Shown here: one piece after another, positions 25,888 to 34,649 of the stretch
Position numbering within the stretch: the stretch's first letter is position 1
How the letters are laid out: each line of letters begins with the position of its first letter
NCBI GenBank assembly: GCA_964578835.1
Contig: CAZOEL010000004.1
Coordinates: forward strand, 62,001-126,000
DNA length: 64,000 nt
Source: CAZOEL01 sp964578835
GTDB taxonomy: Bacteria; Desulfobacterota; Syntrophobacteria; Syntrophobacterales; Syntrophobacteraceae
Direction of reading: 5' to 3'
The notes under the pieces: model-generated
What the model was told of the DNA's origin: nothing
The model's input: the letters and a program-made list of their open reading frames with translations, nothing else
The model's database searches: none
Program-made: the position numbers and the translations under genes

Positions 25888-25979
25888 CCCCTTATATTCA
25901 ACTTGTCTGGCTCGGAAGGGCGCTTCGCGCCCGGAGGCAAGTCAAAAACAGCTTACTCGTTCTCAAGAAGGAGAAAAAA

Positions 25980-27473
25980 ATGATTTTCGAGAGACTCAGT
26001 CAACAGGTTCGACAAAAGAGCTTTGGAATCAAGTCACTGACGATCATAGCCTTTACATCGCTTTTGACAGGAATGACGCTTTCCTCAGGAATGAACCTGA
26101 CCGGACTTTCCCAAGCGGAAGCTCCGCCCGCTGCAGCCCAGATCACCGATGCGACAACATTCGCAGGAGGCTCCTTTTCAACTATCGCCGAAAGACTCTC
26201 GCCGGCAGTCGTCAATATAAAAGTCGTGAGTCTTCAGAAAGCCCAGTTTCATATGCCGTCTATTCCTGACGGACCTTTTGGAGACATGTTCGAGCGGTAT
26301 TTCAAAGACAGAAACCGCTTTCCCCAGGACCGCATGGTGCAAGGCGCCGGATCGGGAGTCATCATCAGCCCCGATGGGTACATACTCACCAACAATCATG
26401 TCGTGGAGGGGGCAAAGGAGCTCACAGTCACGCTCTCCGATAAAAGGGAGTCCAGGGCTGAGATCGTGGGGCGCGATCCCGGGACGGATCTTGCCGTGAT
26501 AAAGCTCAAGGATCTTAAGGATGCGCCCGCCGCTAAGATGGGCGATTCCGATGCCCTGAAGGTTGGAGACTGGGTGCTCGCAATCGGAAATCCCTTCGGT
26601 CTGAGCCACACGGTCACATCGGGCATTGTGAGCGCAAAGGGCCGCGTGCTCGGCGCAGGAGCTTATGATGATTTCATCCAGACCGATGCGTCCATCAATC
26701 CGGGAAACTCAGGAGGGCCTCTCTTCAATATGAACGGGGAGATAGTGGGCATCAACACAGCCATTATTCCCAACGGACAGGGAATCGGGTTCGCTATCCC
26801 GGTCAACACGGCAAAACCTCTCATTCCCCAACTGATCGACAAAGGAGAAGTGACCCGCGGCTACATTGGAGTCAACATTCAGTCGGTAACAGCCGACATT
26901 GCCGACGCTTTGAAGCTCGATAAAGCTAAGGGAGCTCTGGTAGCAGACGTGGTCCCGGGTGGACCGGCGGATAATGCCGGCATCCAACGGGGAGACATCA
27001 TCGTCGCTTTCAATGGCAAAGAAGTAAAAGACAGCCACGATCTTCCGGCAATGGTCGCGTCAGGTTCAATCGGCGAGAACGCAACCGTGACGGTTTTGAG
27101 AGACGGCGATGAGAAGAAGCTCAAAGTAAAGGTGGATAAGCTGCGCTCCAGCGGGGAGCGCAGCGAAGAGGCGACGAAAGAGTCCCAAGGAAAATGGGGC
27201 ATGGAGCTTCAGGATCTGAATAAGGAAATGGCGCGTCGCTTGGATCTGGAATCCGATGGCGGCATAGTGATTACAAACATAAGGCCGGGAAGCCCAGCCG
27301 ATGAAGCTGCCATGAAGCGCGGAGATATCATTCTCGAAGTAAACCGAAAACCGGTTGGATCCGTAAAAGAACTGAAAGAGCAAATAGCCGCAGCGGAGGC
27401 AGAAGACTCACTGCTTATCCTGGTGCAAAGAGACAGGGCAAGGCTCTATGTCGCACTCAAGAGCAAAGGCTAG
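25980..27473 (+). CDS. degP: Periplasmic Do-family serine protease/chaperone
   Basis: The 497-residue HtrA protease has an N-terminal signal or anchor (hydrophobic residues about 19-40, cleavage near SQAEA), then a trypsin-like domain. The catalytic triad is His140 (TNNHVVEG), Asp170 (GTDLAVIKL) and Ser244 (NPGNSGGPL). Two PDZ domains follow (about 285-375 and 400-495), each with its carboxylate loop (RGYIGV; the second less conserved). It degrades or refolds damaged envelope proteins. A strong AAGGAG precedes ATG. The 11-bp repeats upstream and the two-component genes before it suggest induction by envelope stress. A terminator-like stem follows at 27556. Confidence 0.95.
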   Translation: MIFERLSQQVRQKSFGIKSLTIIAFTSLLTGMTLSSGMNLTGLSQAEAPPAAAQITDATTFAGGSFSTIAERLSPAVVNIKVVSLQKAQFHMPSIPDGPFGDMFERYFKDRNRFPQDRMVQGAGSGVIISPDGYILTNNHVVEGAKELTVTLSDKRESRAEIVGRDPGTDLAVIKLKDLKDAPAAKMGDSDALKVGDWVLAIGNPFGLSHTVTSGIVSAKGRVLGAGAYDDFIQTDASINPGNSGGPLFNMNGEIVGINTAIIPNGQGIGFAIPVNTAKPLIPQLIDKGEVTRGYIGVNIQSVTADIADALKLDKAKGALVADVVPGGPADNAGIQRGDIIVAFNGKEVKDSHDLPAMVASGSIGENATVTVLRDGDEKKLKVKVDKLRSSGERSEEATKESQGKWGMELQDLNKEMARRLDLESDGGIVITNIRPGSPADEAAMKRGDIILEVNRKPVGSVKELKEQIAAAEAEDSLLILVQRDRARLYVALKSKG

Positions 27474-27555
27474 TCGCAGCAGCCCCTTCCCCCTCGGATA
27501 GCGTTCAGAAACCCCAAAGATAACGCATTCCAAAACCTTGAAGGTTTACGGTGCG

Positions 27556-27589
27556 AGCATGCGGGTTGAAACCAAACCCGTCATGCTCC
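27556..27589 (+). terminator. Terminator-like stem-loop after degP
   Basis: GAGCATGCGGGTT (27556-27568) pairs with AACCCGTCATGCTC (27576-27589) with a single-base bulge and a 7-base loop. CCCCCTTT follows. It lies 82 bp after the degP stop. Confidence 0.5.
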
Positions 27590-27907
27590 CCCTTTGTCCA
27601 GACGTCATGGCATGATGGGATTGACTTGGGGCGCAGCAATCATTGACCTGATGCCTCTCGGTGATTACAGATTCTTACCAAGTTGCATAGAGTTCGCAGC
27701 ACCCGCGGCTCAACCTCTTAACCACGACGGCGTTTCCGATTTTCTCTATGACTCGGAAGGCAACGACTACTCCCCAGGCGAAAAGGCGCAAGCCTTAAGC
27801 TTGCAAGATAGATCGCGCCAATCCTACTCCAGAGCGGAGATTCTGTGATTTGCCACAAGCTCATGTAATTTGGAGCGCCAATCTGAAAGCATCTATGGAG
27901 GCATCAA
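27590..27907. other. Intergenic region before the cytochrome gene
   Basis: An 84-codon frame here has no RBS and no recognisable pattern, so it is not called. GGAGG at its end serves the cytochrome start at 27908. Confidence 0.4.
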
Positions 27908-28477
27908 ATGAGGACGATTGTTCTTACTGTATTTGGCGTTTTGGGTCTCTGCGTCATCGCAGCAGCCATATTCATCCGGACTGGAGTTTACAACGTTGCA
28001 GCCAACGAGCCTCATTGGGATGCCACTCTCTGGATTCTCGAGGAGGCGAAGGACGCCTCCATTAGCTCCCACAGCGAAGGGATAAAGCCTCCCGATCTCA
28101 AGAATTCAGCGCTGGTACAGAAAGGTTTGGACCATTACCACGAAATGTGCAGGCTATGCCATGGCGCTCCTGGATTCCCGAACCGGGAGTTTGCGCGAGG
28201 GCTTTATCCGAGTCCGCCAAACCTGGCGTCAGAACACCTGCAAGAGGAATGGAGCGACGGCGAGCTCTTCTGGATCGCCAAAAACGGCCTCAAAATGACC
28301 GGCATGCCCGCCTTCGGAGGCACTCACAGTGATGAGGATCTATGGGGAACGATCGCCTTCACGAGGAAATTGCAGCAACTCACGCCGGACGCGTACAGAG
28401 AAATGATTAGAGCTGCTGGCTTGGGCGCAGAGGAAGGCTCGTCACATTCTCATGGGGAAGGCGACCACCACCATTGA
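27908..28477 (+). CDS. Membrane-anchored monoheme cytochrome c with His-rich tail
   Basis: The 189-residue protein begins with an uncleaved or signal anchor helix (residues 4-25). The heme attachment site is Cys81-x2-Cys84-His85 (CRLCH), and the probable distal ligand is Met133 in TGMPAFG, as in class I cytochromes. A DLWGTIAFTRKL helix follows. The tail HSHGEGDHHH has five His in ten residues, possibly metal-binding. GGAGG lies 7 bases before ATG. No oxidase or reductase gene is adjacent, so its electron partners are unknown. It sits after degP but is separated by a terminator-like stem. Confidence 0.88.
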   Translation: MRTIVLTVFGVLGLCVIAAAIFIRTGVYNVAANEPHWDATLWILEEAKDASISSHSEGIKPPDLKNSALVQKGLDHYHEMCRLCHGAPGFPNREFARGLYPSPPNLASEHLQEEWSDGELFWIAKNGLKMTGMPAFGGTHSDEDLWGTIAFTRKLQQLTPDAYREMIRAAGLGAEEGSSHSHGEGDHHH

Positions 28478-28572
28478 GCCTCGACGAGACTTCCGGATGC
28501 GCATCAATTCCCAACAAATTATACTGAGAACGGTTGGCATCTGGACTTTTGTGCTTTTGTACTGTTGTACCT

Positions 28573-28667
28573 TTGTAGGAGCGGCTTCCAGCCGCGACTT
28601 CTTTGACTTCCAGCCGCGACATCTCCGAGGGACCACATCGTGTCGCGGCTGGAAGCCGCTCCTACAA
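28573..28667. repeat. REP-like palindromic repeat with an internal half-site copy
   Basis: 26-base arms at 28573-28598 and 28642-28667 are perfectly complementary. A third partial copy (CTTCCAGCCGCGACAT, about 28607-28622) lies between them. The arms share GTAGGAGCGGC with the repeat at 20722. Apart from this element and the IS remnant at 29016, the 28478-29015 stretch holds no gene. Confidence 0.8.
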
Positions 28668-29015
28668 GACCGTCAGGAAGCCCATCTCTCACCCGTGTGG
28701 AGTATAAACCGCTCTTCACTCCCGGGCGGATTGTTCAGGTAGCAGTAGACTCTCCTTTTATAGCCTATTCCCCACACAGCAATTCCGGCATACCTGCTGA
28801 AAGCGGAGCCAGAAGAGTGCAAACAAGTCTGAATGTGACGTTTGAACCCGGTAAGGGACGAAAAAGCAGATTGAAAGAGTCAAGTTTTGGTCCTCCAGAA
28901 CAGATAAAGGATAAAGATGTCCATTACGCCGACATTGAGCAGGTGCACAAAGCTTAATAATGGTTAATGACTTCTCCTGAAGCTTTCAAAGGCTAACCTC
29001 ACAGGAGGAGAGGCA

Positions 29016-29345
29016 GTGGAATCAATGCGGTTGGAGCGGCTTGATCATCTGGGAATAACTGGAGCGATCAAGGAATTGGGCATAGTTGAGATAATTGATG
29101 GATGCATTCCGACATCAGAAGGCAAGGAGGAGATTTCTGCCGGAGAGGCCATAGCAGGGATGATCCTAAATGGCCTTGGGTTCTCCAATCGCCCAATGTC
29201 TTCGACGCCTCAGTCCTTTGAGAATAAGCCATTGGGTATTCTCATCAGAGATGGAGTGATGGCCGCCCACTTCAACCGCTTCAAGCTGGGACGGAGCTTC
29301 GATGATGTGTTCGCCTACGGCTGTGATTTGCTCTTCTCTCAGATA
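29016..29345 (+). pseudogene. IS1634-family (DUF4277) transposase, N-terminal remnant
   Basis: A GTG start with GGAGGAG upstream opens a frame whose first about 110 residues match the DUF4277 N-terminus of IS1634-type transposases: RLDHLGITGAIKELGIVEII, GEAIAGMILNGLGFSNRP, HFNRFKLGRSFDDVFAYG and CDLLFSQIA. The catalytic DDE domain is absent. The remaining open frame to 29555 is antisense to the hybrid kinase. The remnant overlaps the last codons of that kinase, so the insertion or its decay fixed the kinase's C-terminus. Confidence 0.85.
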
Positions 29346-32300
29346 GCCATCGCCTCATTGAGAACATCTCTTACGAGTCTCGCCAATTGTCTTCTATCCA
29401 GGGGCTTCATTGCAGCAGCTTTGGCGCCCGGTTCTTCCGACACATCTCTTCTTAGCCTATCATCGTGGCCAGTTAAAATGATTATAGGAATACCGGCGCG
29501 AACCATCATGCATCTTCTGGCCAATTCGGTTCCAACCATCTGCGGCATGGTGTAGTCGGTGATGATCAGATCGAACTGATCGGGATGAGACCGAAATAGA
29601 TCCAGAGCTTCCTTGGGGCTGTTTTTCGCTGTTACCCTATAGCCTAGCTTCTCGAGCATTCGGGCTCCCATTTTTGTAATCGCAGGCTCATCGTCAACCA
29701 AAAGAATCCGCTCGCTACCTCCGGGCAATACCTGAGAATCGCAGCTCTCACACCCTGCCTCTATTTCGACTAAAGGGAGGAAGACATCGAAAACACTTCC
29801 CTTTCCAAGCTCGCTTTGAACCCGGATCTCCCCACCATGTCTTTTCACAATCCCATGGACGACAGCCAGGCCTAAACCCGTCCCTTTGTCCACTTCCTTG
29901 GTTGTATAGTAGGGCTCGAAGATGCGACCCATGGTGTCAGCATCCATTCCGTGACCGGTATCCTTGACACTCAACCGCGCGTAGAGACCCGGCTCGATGC
30001 CAACGTATGCCAATGCTGCAATATCCTGGAAACTCAAAGACACCTCTTCGAGAGACACTTCGAGCGTTCCCTTCTCCCCCATGGCGTGAGCGGCATTTGT
30101 GCAAAGATTGACGATGACTTGATGGATCTGGCCGGCATCGGCCAGCACGGTGGCCTTGTGGATGCTCTGCTTGATTCCTATGCTGCTCGGAAGGGAGGCA
30201 TACAGGAGCTTCATGACCTCTTTTACGATCAGGCTCAAGTCCAAAGGTTTCAACTCCTTCTCTTCCCCTAGATGGCTGAAGGAGAGGATCTGCTTTATGA
30301 GATCCTTTGCGCGACTGGCTGCGGTGAGCACCTGACCGAGATCGGACCTTGACGGAGCCGACTCCGGGATGTCATCGAGAGCCATCTCCGTGTAGCCGAT
30401 GATGGGGGAGAGGATGTTGTTGAAATCATGTGCGATGCCTCCTGCTAAGGCGCCTATGGCTTCGAGCTTCTGGGCATGGCGCAGTTGGGTTTCCAAATTC
30501 CGCTTCTCTTCTTCAACTCTTGTGCGCTCAGTAATGTCTCGGACGAATACGAGTGCGCCACTGGCAGCGTCAACCGAGAGGGGAACAGCGGATACCTCGA
30601 CTTCAATAATGGTCCCGTCAAGCTTTATATGCTTTTGCTCCATGACAGGTACAACTCTTCGCTCACTGCAGAGAAGATGTATCCGTTCCATAGCCTTGGC
30701 TCTATAATTGGGATGGATACGGTTCACTACAGGAGAGCCCAGCAGTTGTTCAACGGAGCCGGCTCCGTACAATCTGAGCGCCGCTGCATTGGCAAATCTC
30801 AAGATACCATCCGTGTGGACATAGATCGCTTCAGGAGCGTTCTCCACGAGGAGGCGAAATCGCTCCTCGCTCGAACGTAGTTCGGCTTCCGCCAATTTTC
30901 GGTCTGTTATATCCACAAAAATCGTGGCAAACCGTCTCGGCTCCGGCGAATAGGCTGTGACGTCGTAGTGCTTGCCAAGCGATTGGCTAAAGCTCTCAAA
31001 GTTAATTGCCTCACCTGTCAAGGCTACCTTCCCATACGTCTCGATCCAGAAATGCTCAATACCCGGTATTGCCTCGAGAACTGTCCGGCCGATCAGTTCC
31101 TCGGCCCTTAAGCCCGTCAGCTGCTCAAAGGCCGGATTCACCTGCAGGAACCTGTAATCACTGGGCCGACCGCACTCATCCAGGATGATCTCATGGAGGG
31201 CAAATCCCGGGGTGAGGTTTTGAAACAGTAAACGATACCGTAGCTCACTTTCTTTCAGAGCATCCACACCCCTGCTGTTCATTAATGCCAGCGCCGCCAG
31301 GTCCCCGAAAGCAGAGGCAATCCGGGCATCATTGGCGGTAAAAGCCTCGTTCTTGTTAGCCAGTCCGATGACACCAAGGGTCTTGCCTTCAACTCGAAGT
31401 GGGGCGAACATGACGTTTTGCATCTTGACATGGCCGGCGGGCAGGTACCTTTTCCACCCGCTTCCATCAAAGTCGTTTTCATAGACTGCTCTTCCGGATA
31501 GATACGCCTGCTCGCGCAGTCCCCGAACCGGCATTGGAAGTGAGTGGTCTACCGTGCACTCCCCGACCCCGGAGTCCAGGAAGAGAACCTTGTTTTCTTC
31601 ACCTGATTCAGAAAGCAGCGCAACATAGCCGGCCGTGGCTCCAGTGAATGCCTTGCACTCGTTGAATAAAAGGCGTGCGGTCGTTTCAAATGCCGCGTTC
31701 TCCAGGGCCTTATTGGCGATACGGAGAAAGGATTCGATTTCCTTCTCCCGTTGTTGCAACCACTCATTGGATAACCGAATCTCGTCCTCATGCTTTTTGC
31801 GCTCTGTAATGTCCAAAAGCACCAAACGCCATTGACACACATCTCCAGCCTCGACCAGGTTTGCCTGAATGTCTGCAAGGACCCAGAAGGCGTTATTGTC
31901 TTTATCGATCAACTTCAGCTCGATGCTCTGCTTTTCTCCGCCCTCTCCTGCTCGCTTGAGAGCCTTCCAGTAGTCATCGCGCCATTCCGGCACAATAAAT
32001 CTGCTGAACACCGCCCTTTTGAGCCTGGTCCTCTCAACACCCAAGAGCTTCACCCCGGTGAGGTTGCACCGAGTGATGACCCCCTCGGGGGTGAGCGTCA
32101 GATACCCACAGGGGGCAAACTCATAGAGGTCCTCATACTCGCGATGCAGGGCGGAAATCTCCTCTTGCGCTCGCCGGAGCTCTTCATTTTGGATCTCAAG
32201 TTCCGTCTGATGGACCTCGAGCTCATGGATCAGCTCGAGCATGTCGGTTCTCGGCAGCCCCTCAACATACGGCCGCTGCCTGAGCAACTCTTCCGCCCGA

Positions 32301-32347
32301 TGGCGCAGAATGGATGAGTGACTGAAGTCCTTGTGCTCATCTGGCAT
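29339..32347 (-). CDS. Soluble hybrid histidine kinase (PAS-GAF-PAS-PAS-HisKA-HATPase-REC)
   Basis: The 1002-residue protein has no membrane segment. It starts with a helical leader (RAEELLRQRP, ELIHELEVHQTELEIQNEEL). PAS (about 70-190) follows, then GAF (about 215-365), PAS (about 370-490) and PAS (about 495-615). The kinase core has His640 in GGIAHDFNNILSPIIGY, and ATP motifs NLCTNAAHAM, DTGHGMD, FEPYYTTKE and GTGLGLAVV. The receiver has Asp931 in LIITDYTMPQMVG. GAGGGT precedes ATG. Leader and first PAS are paralogous to the next kinase upstream (32517-34649). The C-terminal codons overlap the IS1634 remnant. Confidence 0.92.
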   Translation of the reverse strand: MPDEHKDFSHSSILRHRAEELLRQRPYVEGLPRTDMLELIHELEVHQTELEIQNEELRRAQEEISALHREYEDLYEFAPCGYLTLTPEGVITRCNLTGVKLLGVERTRLKRAVFSRFIVPEWRDDYWKALKRAGEGGEKQSIELKLIDKDNNAFWVLADIQANLVEAGDVCQWRLVLLDITERKKHEDEIRLSNEWLQQREKEIESFLRIANKALENAAFETTARLLFNECKAFTGATAGYVALLSESGEENKVLFLDSGVGECTVDHSLPMPVRGLREQAYLSGRAVYENDFDGSGWKRYLPAGHVKMQNVMFAPLRVEGKTLGVIGLANKNEAFTANDARIASAFGDLAALALMNSRGVDALKESELRYRLLFQNLTPGFALHEIILDECGRPSDYRFLQVNPAFEQLTGLRAEELIGRTVLEAIPGIEHFWIETYGKVALTGEAINFESFSQSLGKHYDVTAYSPEPRRFATIFVDITDRKLAEAELRSSEERFRLLVENAPEAIYVHTDGILRFANAAALRLYGAGSVEQLLGSPVVNRIHPNYRAKAMERIHLLCSERRVVPVMEQKHIKLDGTIIEVEVSAVPLSVDAASGALVFVRDITERTRVEEEKRNLETQLRHAQKLEAIGALAGGIAHDFNNILSPIIGYTEMALDDIPESAPSRSDLGQVLTAASRAKDLIKQILSFSHLGEEKELKPLDLSLIVKEVMKLLYASLPSSIGIKQSIHKATVLADAGQIHQVIVNLCTNAAHAMGEKGTLEVSLEEVSLSFQDIAALAYVGIEPGLYARLSVKDTGHGMDADTMGRIFEPYYTTKEVDKGTGLGLAVVHGIVKRHGGEIRVQSELGKGSVFDVFLPLVEIEAGCESCDSQVLPGGSERILLVDDEPAITKMGARMLEKLGYRVTAKNSPKEALDLFRSHPDQFDLIITDYTMPQMVGTELARRCMMVRAGIPIIILTGHDDRLRRDVSEEPGAKAAAMKPLDRRQLARLVRDVLNEAMAI

Positions 32348-32516
32348 CTTTGTACCCTCTTGCCGGGGGTTGAAACATAGAGCAGAAGGTGACCGGCATA
32401 TCCGAATTCTGCACTATTCTCCGAACGTGAAGGAGTATTCTGACTTCCTGCTGTTCGAAGCAAGGTTTGGGAAAAGCGTTGTGTAAGTCCTGTTCATAGC
32501 ATATATCTTCCAAGTG

Positions 32517-34649
32517 TCACATTCTCTGTGCCGCAACGAGCGCCGATTTCAAATCATTCGCCCCAAAGGGCTTATGCAGGAACGCCTGGGGCCGCTCCGC
32601 ATGTTCGGAGCACATGACCTGCGTTTCATCGTATCCGCTGGCAAGAATGACCGGGGTATCAGGTCGTATAGCTCTCAGAGCCGAAAGTGTTTCCCATCCA
32701 TTCATTCCCGGCATGCTGAGATCAAGAAGCACCAGGCAGATCTCATCTTTGCGAGCACTGAAGATTTCCAGCGCCTCAACCCCGCCGCAGGCAGTCACCA
32801 CCTCGTAGCCGAACTTTCTCGTCAGCATGGACTCAGCCATGCTGCGAACCATGGCTTCATCGTCGACCACGAGCACCAGCCCGCCTCCTGCAATGGCAGA
32901 GGGTGTAAGAAGAATTCCATCCGTTTGAGATGCAGGCCGTTCTTGTCTGGATACGGGAAAGAATAGTTTGAAGGTTGATCCCCGCCCCGGATGACTTTCT
33001 ACCGCGATTGCTCCCTCAAGGGTCCTCATCAGCCCCGACACCACCGCAAGCCCCAAGCCCCGCCCCGCAAACTTTGTGGAAAAGAACGGGTCAAAAATCC
33101 TGTCCAGGTTTTCCGGATCGATGCCGCATCCTGTATCCGTAATGGAGAGGCAGGCATACTCTCCAGCTCTCGGTTCCCATCCAACGGGTAAAAGCTGCAG
33201 TTCCCCGATACCTGTCCCAGGCACGACCTCGAGGGTTACAGCGACCTCTCCCGCCCGCTCGCCCACGGCCTCCGCCGCGTTGGTAATCAGGTTGATCAAG
33301 ATCTGTGTCAGATGGGCTCCATCGGCTTCCACGAGGGGTCCAAGAGGGGGAAGCTCAGCTTTGACACGCACATTCGCCGGTAATGATGGGCTCAGGAGGG
33401 AACAGGCTTCCCTGACGGCCCCGGCTGAATCGATGAGCTCCATCTTTCCGCCGGTCTGGCCGAGATAGGTGAGCATGAAGCGGCTGATTCTTGCGGCTTG
33501 CACTGAAGCCCCCATTGCCTCGTTGAGGTATGTTTCCAGCACTGCCCCCTGGGGGACGTCATCCAGGGCCATCTCCAGGTTTCCTATCGCAGCGCCCAGC
33601 ATGTTATTGAAGCTGTGGGCGATGGCTCCCGCCATTCGCCCCAGACTTTCAACCTTCCGGGCTTGTTGAAGCCGCTGCTCCAGTTGAATCCGTTCCGCTT
33701 CGGCCTTTTTGCGCTCGTGAATGTCTGTATGGGTTCCAATCACGCGTAGCGGAAGGCCGTTTTCCGTCCACCGGATAACCTTGCCCCGATCGAGGATCCA
33801 CTTGTAAGATCCATCCTTGCACTCGAGACGGTGCTCGCTGACGTAGACATCTGTTTTGCCGGAGAAATGTTTACTGATCTCTTCAGAGACACGGGGACGG
33901 TCCTCCGGGTGGACTCGCCGGTCCCATTCGGAAAGAGCGTTGCCGATCTCCTGCTCCTCGAACCCCAGCATGGCTTTCCACTGGCGGGAATAGAGCACCT
34001 CGTCGGTCTGGGGATTCCAGTCCCAGACACCATCCCCGGCGCCCTCGAGGGCAAACTGCCACCGCTCCTCAATCTCCCGGAGAGCTTCTGCGGCCTGTTT
34101 CTTTTCGGCAATGTCCACAAGCGCCAATCGCCATTGACTTGTTACTCCTGATTCGGTTCGATCGGCTCGAATGTCGGCAAGGACCCACCGGGGCTCTTTG
34201 CCGGCGCCGATCAGCTTGAGCTCGACGCTCTGCTTTTCGCCACTACTCTCGGCCCGTTTGAGGGCTGCCCAATAATCATCGCGTCCTTCGGGCATCACAA
34301 AGCTGCTCAGCCCGGTACCCTTAATCCTTTTCTTCTCACACCTCAGGAGCGTCACCCCCGTGAGATTGCACCGGGTGATAATCCCTTTGGAGTCCAAGGT
34401 TACGTATCCGCAGGGGGCAAACTCATAGAGATCCACATATTCGCTATGCAGAGCCGAGAGCTCCTGCTGCGCGCGACGGAGCTCCTCATTCTGGATCTCG
34501 AGCTCCGCCTGATGGATCTCGAGTTCATAGATCAACTCAAGCACATCATTCTTGATCTTCCAATCCACATCCGGGCGCTGCCTGAGCAGTTCTTCAGCCC
34601 GCCTGCGCAAGCGGGATGATTGATCCGGCGGTTTATCGCTACGCGGCAT
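32517..34649 (-). CDS. Soluble hybrid histidine kinase (PAS-PAS-HisKA-HATPase-REC)
   Basis: The start at 34649 follows GGAGGCTTGG; an earlier ATG at 34679 is less likely. The 710-residue product has the same leader (RAEELLRQRP, ELIYELEIHQAELEIQNEEL) and first PAS domain as the neighbouring kinase. A PAS/PAC domain of the WNPQTDEVLYSRQWKAMLG type follows. HisKA has His345 in GAIAHSFNNMLGAAIG; the HATPase has NLITNAAEAV, DTGCGID, FDPFFSTK and GRGLGLAVV. The receiver has Asp643 in LVLLDLSMPGMNG. The ATG overlaps the end of the CheB-CheR fusion gene by 11 bp, so the two are translationally coupled and probably functional partners. Confidence 0.92.
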   Translation of the reverse strand: MPRSDKPPDQSSRLRRRAEELLRQRPDVDWKIKNDVLELIYELEIHQAELEIQNEELRRAQQELSALHSEYVDLYEFAPCGYVTLDSKGIITRCNLTGVTLLRCEKKRIKGTGLSSFVMPEGRDDYWAALKRAESSGEKQSVELKLIGAGKEPRWVLADIRADRTESGVTSQWRLALVDIAEKKQAAEALREIEERWQFALEGAGDGVWDWNPQTDEVLYSRQWKAMLGFEEQEIGNALSEWDRRVHPEDRPRVSEEISKHFSGKTDVYVSEHRLECKDGSYKWILDRGKVIRWTENGLPLRVIGTHTDIHERKKAEAERIQLEQRLQQARKVESLGRMAGAIAHSFNNMLGAAIGNLEMALDDVPQGAVLETYLNEAMGASVQAARISRFMLTYLGQTGGKMELIDSAGAVREACSLLSPSLPANVRVKAELPPLGPLVEADGAHLTQILINLITNAAEAVGERAGEVAVTLEVVPGTGIGELQLLPVGWEPRAGEYACLSITDTGCGIDPENLDRIFDPFFSTKFAGRGLGLAVVSGLMRTLEGAIAVESHPGRGSTFKLFFPVSRQERPASQTDGILLTPSAIAGGGLVLVVDDEAMVRSMAESMLTRKFGYEVVTACGGVEALEIFSARKDEICLVLLDLSMPGMNGWETLSALRAIRPDTPVILASGYDETQVMCSEHAERPQAFLHKPFGANDLKSALVAAQRM

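Noticed and set aside
27594..27848. 84-codon frame between degP and the cytochrome gene
   Set aside because: No RBS, no domain, and begins in the downstream flank of a terminator-like stem.
29339..29555. Continuation of the IS1634-type transposase frame past 29345
   Set aside because: This part is antisense to the conserved receiver domain of the hybrid kinase and has no transposase motif.
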